Assembly: GCA_016744555.1 (NCBI GenBank)
Contig: JADGED010000012.1
Span: forward strand, 1-21,875
Direction: 5' to 3'
DNA from: Desulfuromonadaceae bacterium
GTDB taxonomy: Bacteria; Desulfobacterota; Desulfuromonadia; Desulfuromonadales; Geopsychrobacteraceae
DNA: 21,875 nucleotides
Of the stretch, positions 1 through 6,436 are shown one piece after another. The position numbers and the translations under genes were made by a program. A model generated the notes under the pieces. The model ran no database searches, was not told the origin of the DNA, and worked only from the letters and a program-made list of their open reading frames with translations. Each line of letters begins with the position of its first letter. The first letter of the stretch is position 1.

Positions 1-430
1 TGCCCTGGAATGAATATGGGCTAGTACGTGGCTTATAGGCGCCACCACGTAACATTCGAGCACCAGACTTTTTGATTGCCACAGCGGTATCACAAATCTG
101 CTCTCTATTTTCTACAGCACAAGGGCCTGCCATTACAACAAACTCTTTACCGCCAAGGGTCAGGCCTGGAACAATTTCTATTTCGCTAGATTCCGGTTGA
201 ACTTCACGACTTGCTAATTTATAAGGTTTAAGGATAGGCACTACATTCTCAACACCTGCCATCAATTGCAGAGCTTGTAATTTTTCCTTACCCTGCTCTT
301 CGCCGACAGCGCCAATTACATTGCGCGTTTCCCCGTAAATAACGTGAGGGGTGTAACCCAGCGATACAATTCTCTCTTCAACTGCTGCCAACTCTGCGGC
401 AGCTGCACCTTTTTTCATTACAATAATCAT
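1..430 (-). CDS. aroF: 3-deoxy-7-phosphoheptulonate (DAHP) synthase, N-terminal part; cut by window edge
   Basis: DAHP synthase condenses phosphoenolpyruvate and erythrose 4-phosphate, the first step of the shikimate pathway to Phe, Tyr and Trp. Translating the minus strand from the ATG at 428-430 gives 143 residues. They begin MIIVMKKGA, a ferredoxin-like N-terminal regulatory domain as in the Thermotoga/Bacillus type of class I enzyme. They then enter the catalytic barrel: MAGPCAVEN, then a segment with MLRGGAYKPRTSPYSFQG, which carries the conserved KPRTSPYSFQG phosphate-binding signature. An AAGGAG ribosome binding site lies at 437-442, seven bases before the ATG. The rest of the gene lies beyond base 1. 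Expression is probably controlled by the Phe leader/attenuator directly upstream (508-664). The family call is firm; the aroF symbol follows common use for this class. Confidence 0.95.
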   Translation of the reverse strand, partial: MIIVMKKGAAAAELAAVEERIVSLGYTPHVIYGETRNVIGAVGEEQGKEKLQALQLMAGVENVVPILKPYKLASREVQPESSEIEIVPGLTLGGKEFVVMAGPCAVENREQICDTAVAIKKSGARMLRGGAYKPRTSPYSFQG

Positions 431-507
431 TTTGCTCTCCTTTGTCGCCAATGCGACAGAAAGGCAAAAGACCGCCAGAATCTCCAACGGCCTCAATTTT
501 TGTGTAT

Positions 508-554
508 AAAAAAGAAAAACCATGGGAGAACTGTTAGCCGTTCCGCCATGGTTT
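508..554 (-). terminator. Intrinsic terminator in the aroF leader (attenuator hairpin 3:4)
   Basis: On the minus strand, arm AAACCATGG (546-554) pairs perfectly with CCATGGTTT (517-525). An inner GAAC/GTTC pairing (540-543 with 528-531) extends the stem. The hairpin is followed at once by a U-rich run (TT-C-TTTTTT, 516 down to 508). It sits about 80 bases before the aroF start codon and after the leader peptide stop, the usual place for an attenuator. Confidence 0.85.
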
Positions 555-580
555 AGTGTTACCTGAAGTTTAAAAACCCC

Positions 581-664
581 TTACACACGTTCCCCTTGGG
601 CAGACGGCTTAAAAAAGCCAAAAAACCAAAAGAAGCTATTAAAGTAAGAAGTGCTAAAAAACAT
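581..664 (-). CDS. Phe-rich leader peptide of aroF attenuator
   Basis: A 27-residue open frame starts at ATG 662-664 and stops at TAA 581-583. Its first 18 residues read MFFSTSYFNSFFWFFGFF: nine Phe, one Tyr and one Trp. An AGGA ribosome binding site lies about nine bases before the ATG. Codons 16-20 form the 1:2 hairpin, and the downstream codons hold the antiterminator strand. The density of Phe codons is like that of the enterobacterial PheL leader and points to regulation by Phe-tRNA charging. The peptide itself probably has no function after synthesis. It is too short for most gene callers. Confidence 0.88.
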   Translation of the reverse strand: MFFSTSYFNSFFWFFGFFKPSAQGERV

Positions 665-767
665 ATTCAGATCCTGTAGATATTTAATTTTGTCGTGGCA
701 GAAGAGTACACAAGCCCGCAATGTGGTGCAAGTAAAAAACATCTATGTCAATAAACACTATTTTTAC

Positions 768-796
768 TTGACACTCTCCGCCCCTTTAGCTATAAA
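768..796 (+). promoter_or_regulatory. Sigma-70-type promoter of tRNA-Phe
   Basis: A perfect -35 TTGACA (768-773) is separated by exactly 17 bases from TATAAA (791-796; five of six match TATAAT). A GC-containing discriminator follows, and the tRNA begins 14 bases downstream of the -10 box. This is the strongest housekeeping promoter seen in the window. Confidence 0.88.
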
Positions 797-809
797 CGGG
801 CTTCATTTT

Positions 810-885
810 GCCCAGATAGCTCAGTCGGTAGAGCAGAGGATTGAAAATCCTCGTGTCGGCGGTTCGATTCCGTCTCTGGGCACCA
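810..885 (+). tRNA. tRNA-Phe (anticodon GAA)
   Basis: A full cloverleaf of 76 bases is present. The acceptor stem GCCCAGA/TCTGGGC pairs at all seven positions (810-816 with 875-881). The D stem is GCTC/GAGC. The anticodon stem GAGGA/TCCTC encloses the loop TTGAAAA with anticodon GAA at 843-845. The T arm has loop TTCGATT. Discriminator A is at 882 and CCA (883-885) is encoded. A strong promoter precedes it and an intrinsic terminator follows, so it is a single-gene unit. It is divergent from the Phe-regulated aroF leader. Confidence 0.98.
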
Positions 886-892
886 GTTACTT

Positions 893-928
893 AAAAAGGG
901 TTACAGCCATTGGCTGTAACCCTTTTTT
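893..928 (+). terminator. Intrinsic terminator of tRNA-Phe, probably bidirectional
   Basis: Stem GGGTTACAGCC (898-908) pairs perfectly with GGCTGTAACCC (912-922) around loop ATT, followed by six T (923-928). On the other strand the same stem is followed by a T run (complement of 893-897), so it can also end the minus-strand selenoprotein gene whose stop is at 955. Confidence 0.95.
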
Positions 929-954
929 ACGTTTAAACCTAAAACCCTTAAAAA

Positions 955-1293
955 TTATTTGAGTTTTTCGGCATACATTTCCAAATTAAAACCAACTATA
1001 TACTTATCACCAATTCTAAAGGTTGGTGCACGCAGGTTTCCACTTGGCCCCATTACCGCTTTTAGCACCCCTTCTTGGTCGGCAGCTATGCTGTTAAAAG
1101 TTGTTACCTTCTTGCCTTTGGCAACAACAATACTACCAGATTCTTTTACTATATCCCAAGCCTGCCCTGAATCAATCCTCACTTTACGTGCATCTATAGT
1201 CTCATCAATAACTATTTTATTTTGCTCAAGATACTCCTGAGCTTTTTTACATGAGGTTCAACCTTTACGCAGATACGCCCATTCAATTTTCAT
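955..1293 (-). CDS. Thioredoxin-fold selenoprotein with in-frame TGA (UxxC motif)
   Basis: Read from ATG 1291-1293 through the TGA at 1258-1260 to TAA 955-957, the frame gives 112 residues. The N terminus is MKIEWAYLRKG, then U12, then TSCKKAQEYLEQ. U12-T-S-C15 is a selenocysteine version of the CxxC redox centre of ArsC/Spx- and glutaredoxin-like proteins. Further on, APTF holds the likely cis-proline and is followed by GDKYIVGF, as in glutaredoxins. A GGAGAGA ribosome binding site precedes the ATG at good spacing; the inner ATG at 1182 lacks the active site. A SECIS-like hairpin lies just after the TGA. The family resembles what I recall as UXX-star selenoproteins, but I cannot verify that name. 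Its substrate is unknown. The alternative is a nonsense-mutated pseudogene, which the intact flanking frame, SECIS and active-site position argue against. Confidence 0.88.
1224..1260 (-). promoter_or_regulatory. Bacterial SECIS-like element with UGA selenocysteine codon
   Basis: After UGA (1260-1258, minus strand) and a 15-base spacer comes the hairpin GCUCAGGAGUAUCUUGAGC (1242-1224). It has seven base pairs, one of them G-U, closing an AGUAU apical loop; an extra A-U pair would leave a GUA triloop. Bacterial SECIS elements lie within the coding region just after UGA and carry G and U in the apical loop, where SelB binds. Position and loop agree with that, but folding was done by eye. Confidence 0.75.
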
Positions 1294-1384
1294 ATCTCTC
1301 TCCATGCTATAAGCGTTGATTGCTACGAGGGAAATCCTCGCAACTAGTTGTTATCCATTTTTCTGCAAAACCAAGAGAAAAACA

Positions 1385-1413
1385 TTAAAGGACCTTTTCC
1401 CTTATGTTACAAT
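1385..1413 (+). promoter_or_regulatory. Possible promoter for the DUF748 gene
   Basis: TACAAT (1408-1413, five of six to the -10 consensus) lies 17 bases after TTAAAG (1385-1390), a poor -35. It ends 30 bases before the start codon. It is the best candidate in the gap, but weak. Confidence 0.3.
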
Positions 1414-1443
1414 TTGCAGATACTGTTTTGTAAGGAGAATATT

Positions 1444-4400
1444 ATGCCACGTTGGATTAAAATTACCACAATTACCCTTGCGGTTATTTTAGGTTTACTG
1501 CTTTCGACTTTTTTCGTCGTCCCTTGGCAGATCAAAAAACAAGGAATTAGTTGGATTGCGGATAATACCAGCAGAACCTTAACTTTTGAAAAAGTTGCTT
1601 TCAATCCATTCACTTTGACCATTGAAATTAATGGGACAAAACTTACAGAACAGAACAGCGAACAGCCGTTTGTTTCTTTCAAGCGACTATTACTTTCTGC
1701 CAGTATCAATTCCATTTTTAAACAAGCAGTAATTTTAGATCGTATAGAACTTGACGACCCGCTGATAAATATTGAAATGGTGGGGAAACAAGAATTTAAT
1801 TTTTCGGATTTCACTAAAATTGGTGGTGACAGCCCCAAACCTGCTCCAACTGAAACCGGTGATTCACTTAATTTTTCACTTAACAATATAGTTATTAATG
1901 GCGGTGATATTAATTTCACTGACCAAACAGCAGAAAAAAAAGCGCGTCACCAAATCCAACAACTGGCAATGCGTATACCTTTCATTAGTAATATACCATA
2001 CTTAAGTGAAGACTATGTTGAACCTGCATTATACATGTTACTAAACGGTGCCGAAATCCGTGCCCAGGGAAAGCTTAAACCATTTCACGACTCGCTTGAA
2101 ACAAACCTCGCCCTTACTTTTGACGACATTGACCTTGCGTATTATGCATTCCATTCACCCGTACCCTTACCAATCGACGTGATCCAAGGGGAACTTGACC
2201 TCAAAGTCAATCTGTCTTATCTCGTATCTGCCGCTAAGCAGCCGCAATTATTACTCGATGGCCAACTAGCTTTAAATGATATTGATCTGCGTGAACTTGA
2301 CGGCCAAAATTTATTCAATTTACCATCCCTTAACCTTAACCTCAGTTGGGCAGACATTTTTACCCAAGAATACGACCTATCTTCTATTAATATTTCTAAG
2401 CCAGAACTATACGTTGACCGTGACAGTTCAGGCCTATGGAACTTTCAAAGGATTCTACAAAAAGCTTCAATTAACGCAGCAGAACCTACAAACGAGTCCG
2501 AATCAACTGAAGAAAAAGCTGATCTGCCAAAACTTAAAATTGCAAGCCTAACCCTATCCGATGCTAATATTTACTACAAAGATGACTTTATTAGCAACGG
2601 CTACGCTGAAAAAATTAGCGCAATTAATTTGCAACTTGATAACGTTTCAACTCATCCAAAAGAAAAAACTGACCTCACATTGTCTCTGCAAAACAGCAAT
2701 GGCCTTACCACTAATATAACTGGGCAACTGGGGATTAACCCACTTGCCGCTAACATCAATTTTGCCAACTCTAACCTGCCGTTAAAGCCCTATTACCCTT
2801 ATCTAGCAGAATGGTTAAACAACCCAATTGACGGCATTGTTAATTTGTCAGGGGATATAATCTATACTGAGGCTGGGAACCTGCAATTACAACAAGTGCA
2901 ACTAGGACTAAGCGAGGTACTGATACCATTCACCAAAAACGAACAATTTACCCTTGTTAGCTTAGATGTTTCAGGAGCAACCCTTGACCTTCTTCAGCAA
3001 AGCATTAACCTAGGAACTATCAAGGTAAATGGTGGAGACATTAAAGCTACTAAATTGGCAGATGGCACATTCTCTCCGTTGCAACTTTTGCGTGAACCTG
3101 CGGTAAAAGATGAAACGGTTACGGTTCAAACAACTAAGCCTGATGAGCAAAAACCTTGGGACATAAATGTAGACAACTTTGACTTACAGCAATTCAAACT
3201 TCAATTTGTTGATGCCAGTGCCAGCAAAAAACCTAAACTTACGATTAACGACCTAAACTTTCAGGTTAAAAACATTCACTATCCAAAGTCGGCTAAAAGT
3301 CCATTTTCAGCTTCCGTACAGCTTGGGGACAATGGGGTTATCAGCATTTCTGGCTCTGCGGCTCATAGTCCACTATCCGTGCAACTAAACACCGAAATTG
3401 CCAATCTAGCCCTTGCCGAGTTTAACAACTTTGTTCCCGACAACTTAAACTTAAGCCTGAATGATGGAAAATTTTCATCTACTTTCAAAATCAACCTTGA
3501 AGAAGCCACAGATCAGTTTACTGGCGATTTTATTGGTGAGATTAATCTTGCCAATTTCAAACTGCGCGATCCTATCGACAAAGGGGAAATGTTAACCTGG
3601 GAAAAGCTAAAAATAAGCGGAATTGATGGAGAACTAGCACCATTTTCTCTACACATAAAAGAAGTCTCGGTAGAAAACTATATGGCTAAGATTTTAGTCA
3701 ACCGAGAAGGGCAATCTAACTTAGCCAACTTAACATCTAGTGCGGGGGAGGAGGATGAAGCGACAACGGAACAAGTGGATGCTGAACAACCATTAGCGAA
3801 AACAAAAAATAAAAGCCCTGCTGATATACGTGTTGATAGTTTATTATTACAAGGCGGAACGATAGCATTTGTCGATCGCTCCATGGCTGAGCGCTTTAGT
3901 GCTACCATGTACAATTTGGGCGGAAATATCACTGGTATGGCTTCTGCCACAGAGATGCAAGCAGATGTTGACCTACACGGGCAACTTGAAAACCATTCGC
4001 CTCTAACGATAAGCGGAAAAATAAATCCGTTAAGCGAAGATCTGTTTGCCGATTTAAGCATCAACTTTAAAGATATCGACTTGACCCCAATGACGCCGTA
4101 TTCTGGCACCTACATTGGCCAAATCATTGACAAGGGAAAGCTTTACCTCGAGCTTAACTATCATGTTGAAAGCCGTAAGGTGTCAGCCTCAAATAAAGTA
4201 TTGATAGATCAATTTACCCTTGGAGAAAATGTTGAGAGCGATAAGGCAACCTCACTACCAGTCGGACTGGCAATTTCGCTGCTCAAAGATAACAATAATG
4301 AAATCCATCTTGATATCCCCGTTTCTGGAGATTTGGATGACCCAGATTTTAGTATAGGTGGGACTATATTTACTATTTTAAAGAATTTACTTGTTAAGGC

Positions 4401-5007
4401 TGCAACGTCACCATTTTCATTATTAACGGCAATGGCCGGCAGTGGAGACGACCTATCACAAATAACTTTTGTTAGTGGACTAAGCACCCTTGGCATTGAA
4501 GAAGCTACGAAACTTGAAGCGCTTGCTAAAATGTTGGCCAAACGTCCATCTATAAGCTTAGAGATTAGCGGATTTACCGATCAAGCAACCGATCCAGATG
4601 GCTATCGGCAAGAACAATTATATCAATTAATGGTAACGGAAAAATGGAAACGGACAAAAGATAATGGCAACCCTACACCTAAAGCTGAGCTAACCATTAA
4701 TACCGATGAGTATTCTGAGTTACTCTTAGCGGTATATCGCAATGCCGAATTTGACCGCCCAAGGAATTTTGTTGGGATACTTAAAACAATCCCGGAAGCT
4801 GAAATGGAGAAACTGTTACTAGACAACATTGACAATGGGGAAGAGCAGATGCAGGAACTAGCTAAAATGCGTGCCATTGCAGTTCGCACTGCTCTAGTAG
4901 CGGTTAACGAAGAGATCAAACCACGGTTATTCTTGAAAAAATCTGCAGCTGGCACAAGTCAAGAAGGTGGTTCTGGCAGCCGGGTGGAACTCACCATTAC
5001 GCAATAG
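1444..5007 (+). CDS. DUF748 / AsmA-like large envelope protein
   Basis: A 1187-residue protein. The start at ATG 1444 is chosen because AAGGAG (1432-1437) sits six bases before it and the protein then opens with MPRWIK and a single hydrophobic segment (residues about 6-25). A frame open from 1348 has no such support. After the membrane anchor comes a very long periplasmic part of alternating beta-strand character, with many I/L-x-N/D repeats typical of AsmA/DUF748 proteins. These are thought to form hydrophobic grooves that move phospholipid between membranes, and this role is inferred from the family. The last 180 residues include SLEISGFTDQATDPDG and end SRVELTITQ, as is usual at DUF748 C termini and faintly OmpA-like. 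The gene stands alone and converges with lhgO. Confidence 0.85.
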   Translation: MPRWIKITTITLAVILGLLLSTFFVVPWQIKKQGISWIADNTSRTLTFEKVAFNPFTLTIEINGTKLTEQNSEQPFVSFKRLLLSASINSIFKQAVILDRIELDDPLINIEMVGKQEFNFSDFTKIGGDSPKPAPTETGDSLNFSLNNIVINGGDINFTDQTAEKKARHQIQQLAMRIPFISNIPYLSEDYVEPALYMLLNGAEIRAQGKLKPFHDSLETNLALTFDDIDLAYYAFHSPVPLPIDVIQGELDLKVNLSYLVSAAKQPQLLLDGQLALNDIDLRELDGQNLFNLPSLNLNLSWADIFTQEYDLSSINISKPELYVDRDSSGLWNFQRILQKASINAAEPTNESESTEEKADLPKLKIASLTLSDANIYYKDDFISNGYAEKISAINLQLDNVSTHPKEKTDLTLSLQNSNGLTTNITGQLGINPLAANINFANSNLPLKPYYPYLAEWLNNPIDGIVNLSGDIIYTEAGNLQLQQVQLGLSEVLIPFTKNEQFTLVSLDVSGATLDLLQQSINLGTIKVNGGDIKATKLADGTFSPLQLLREPAVKDETVTVQTTKPDEQKPWDINVDNFDLQQFKLQFVDASASKKPKLTINDLNFQVKNIHYPKSAKSPFSASVQLGDNGVISISGSAAHSPLSVQLNTEIANLALAEFNNFVPDNLNLSLNDGKFSSTFKINLEEATDQFTGDFIGEINLANFKLRDPIDKGEMLTWEKLKISGIDGELAPFSLHIKEVSVENYMAKILVNREGQSNLANLTSSAGEEDEATTEQVDAEQPLAKTKNKSPADIRVDSLLLQGGTIAFVDRSMAERFSATMYNLGGNITGMASATEMQADVDLHGQLENHSPLTISGKINPLSEDLFADLSINFKDIDLTPMTPYSGTYIGQIIDKGKLYLELNYHVESRKVSASNKVLIDQFTLGENVESDKATSLPVGLAISLLKDNNNEIHLDIPVSGDLDDPDFSIGGTIFTILKNLLVKAATSPFSLLTAMAGSGDDLSQITFVSGLSTLGIEEATKLEALAKMLAKRPSISLEISGFTDQATDPDGYRQEQLYQLMVTEKWKRTKDNGNPTPKAELTINTDEYSELLLAVYRNAEFDRPRNFVGILKTIPEAEMEKLLLDNIDNGEEQMQELAKMRAIAVRTALVAVNEEIKPRLFLKKSAAGTSQEGGSGSRVELTITQ

Positions 5008-5047
5008 TAGAAGCGAAAAAGTAGCAGTGGCAGGTTAAATATCAAGA

Positions 5048-6244
5048 TTACTTTTGTAACTGCTCTACCTTATCACAAATATAGCGAGAGATTGGCAATG
5101 CCGAAGTAGCTGCGGGGGAAGGGGCATTGCCAACGATCAAAGTTTTACCACTTTCGACGAAGAGAAAATCATCTAAAGTTGTCCCGTCTGGCTTAACTGC
5201 TTGCGCACGTACTCCGGCAGGGTATGGGCGGAGATCATCTAGAGTGATCTGCGGACAATAGCGGTTAACCAATTGCAAATATCCCGGCTTATGAAAAGAG
5301 TTTTTAAGTTCGTTCCAAGTAGCCTGAGGGTATTTCTTTATCAAGCGATACAGCCCTGAATAACTAAACATCTCGAGCAAATCTTTAAAATTCATAGTCC
5401 AAAACTTATAGCCTTCTCGTGCAAAGGCTAAAGTTGCATTGGGACCAACAGTCAAAGAGCCATCGATCATTGGAGTTAAGTGAATCCCCAAAAATGGTAG
5501 TTCAGGGTCTGGAATTGGATAAATGGGGTGCTTTACTATTTGCCGTTTCGTTACTGGCAATTGAAAATAGTCCCCACGGAACGGTAAAATTTTAAATGGT
5601 GCCTCAGGCTGCAACATACGAATCAAACGATCAGAATATAAGCCCGCGCAACCGACCAAAAAGCCACCCACAAACGTCCCTAAACTTGTGCGCACTTCGA
5701 TCTCAGCTGTTTCCTTAACGGCTAACACTTCACAATTGGTAAAAATCTCTCCCCCAGCAGTAACAAATTGTTCAGCTAGCTTAGTTGTCACGACGCCGTA
5801 ATCGACAATTCCTGAAGATGGAACCCAGGTTGCAGCGACACCAACTACGTTTGGCTCAAGCTCTTGTAGCTGCTGTTGATCCAGCACTTCGGTTGTGATT
5901 TCGTTTTGCTTACAACGCTCTAACAGCTCGCCCATACGCTGAACATCGCGCTCATCTGTCGCAACTAACAGTTTTCCAGTTTCTTTAAATGGAATGCCAT
6001 ATTCACGGCAAAATTCCTTGGTATCGTGGTTACCCTCACGACAAAATTGTGCCTTCATACTTCCTGGGGCATAATAAACGCCAGCATGGATAATACCACT
6101 ATTGCGACTAGTCTGATGGCTAGCTAGCATCGACTCCTTTTCCAATACCGCAACCTTGACACCACTAAACTGCAGCTGTAATTGCCTCGCCGTAGCAATT
6201 CCTATTATTCCACCACCGACAACTATATAATCGTACTTATCCAT
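5048..6244 (-). CDS. lhgO: L-2-hydroxyglutarate oxidase/dehydrogenase, FAD-dependent
   Basis: A 398-residue protein of the DAO/LhgO family, which oxidises L-2-hydroxyglutarate to 2-oxoglutarate and passes electrons to the quinone pool. The N terminus MDKYDYIVVGGGIIGIATAR is a Rossmann FAD-binding motif (GxGxxG as GGGIIG). The family motif SRNSGIIHAGVYY lies near residues 47-59, the usual region of flavin contact, and GVRAQAV is near the C terminus. I chose ATG 6242-6244 because GGGGA lies about eight bases upstream; a TTG at 6271 adds nine residues with no better support. Length is close to the family norm of 400-420. The gene is divergent from uvrB with 192 bases between them. Confidence 0.92.
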   Translation of the reverse strand: MDKYDYIVVGGGIIGIATARQLQLQFSGVKVAVLEKESMLASHQTSRNSGIIHAGVYYAPGSMKAQFCREGNHDTKEFCREYGIPFKETGKLLVATDERDVQRMGELLERCKQNEITTEVLDQQQLQELEPNVVGVAATWVPSSGIVDYGVVTTKLAEQFVTAGGEIFTNCEVLAVKETAEIEVRTSLGTFVGGFLVGCAGLYSDRLIRMLQPEAPFKILPFRGDYFQLPVTKRQIVKHPIYPIPDPELPFLGIHLTPMIDGSLTVGPNATLAFAREGYKFWTMNFKDLLEMFSYSGLYRLIKKYPQATWNELKNSFHKPGYLQLVNRYCPQITLDDLRPYPAGVRAQAVKPDGTTLDDFLFVESGKTLIVGNAPSPAATSALPISRYICDKVEQLQK

Positions 6245-6364
6245 CTTATTAATCCCCATGGCTAATCGCAAACTGGAGTTGTTCCCCTAAATGACAATTT
6301 TTTCCCAGCATAGCATATTTATAATTCATAGCTGCCGATTTCATTTATACTACCAACAAAGTTT

Positions 6365-6380
6365 ACTAGTTTAAACAAGT
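6365..6380. promoter_or_regulatory. Imperfect palindrome between lhgO and uvrB
   Basis: ACTAGTTTAAACAAGT is a 16-base near-palindrome (one mismatched pair position) 57 bases before uvrB. UvrB genes are commonly under LexA, so an operator is conceivable. It does not match the E. coli CTGT-N8-ACAG box or another LexA box I know with confidence. Confidence 0.25.
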
Positions 6381-6436
6381 AGAACTTATATAACTCAAAT
6401 ATAAATATTAGCTCCAATTCAACAGGGATAACAACA

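Larger units (their letters stand above)
508..664 (-). promoter_or_regulatory. Phenylalanine transcription attenuator of aroF
   Basis: The parts of a classical ribosome-mediated attenuator are all visible on the minus strand. Segment 1:2 is a hairpin GGCTT-TTTT-AAGCC (606-619) inside the Phe codons of the leader peptide. Segment 2:3 is an antiterminator in which GCCGT (604-608) can pair with ACGGC (537-541), flanked by a further GCC/GGC match. Segment 3:4 is the terminator at 508-554. The 1:2 and 2:3 pairings share bases 606-608, and 2:3 and 3:4 share the terminator's 5' side, so they exclude one another. Expected behaviour: scarce charged tRNA-Phe stalls the ribosome, frees segment 2, forms the antiterminator and lets aroF be transcribed. 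The structures were found by eye, with no folding energies computed. Confidence 0.8.

Noticed and set aside
344..556. 70-residue plus-strand frame
   Set aside because: It is antisense to aroF and its leader, with no ribosome site or domain.
508..664. T-box riboswitch before aroF
   Set aside because: No conserved T-box sequence or specifier stem was found, while a Phe-rich peptide with 1:2, 2:3 and 3:4 pairings explains the region.
651..962. 103-residue plus-strand frame
   Set aside because: It runs through the tRNA-Phe gene and its terminator, so it is not coding.
955..1182. 75-residue protein starting at the ATG of 1182
   Set aside because: It lacks the redox motif and a ribosome site; the frame extends upstream through a TGA that fits selenocysteine, with a better start at 1293.
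1326..1340. CGAGG-GAAAT-CCTCG hairpin
   Set aside because: Only five pairs and no adjacent T run; too weak to call a terminator.
1348..1443. N-terminal extension of the DUF748 protein
   Set aside because: The ATG at 1444 has AAGGAG and opens directly on a membrane anchor; the extension has neither.
6299..6436. Promoter and LexA box for uvrB
   Set aside because: TATACT at 6346 has no matching -35, and no recognised LexA consensus is present; only a weak palindrome is listed.
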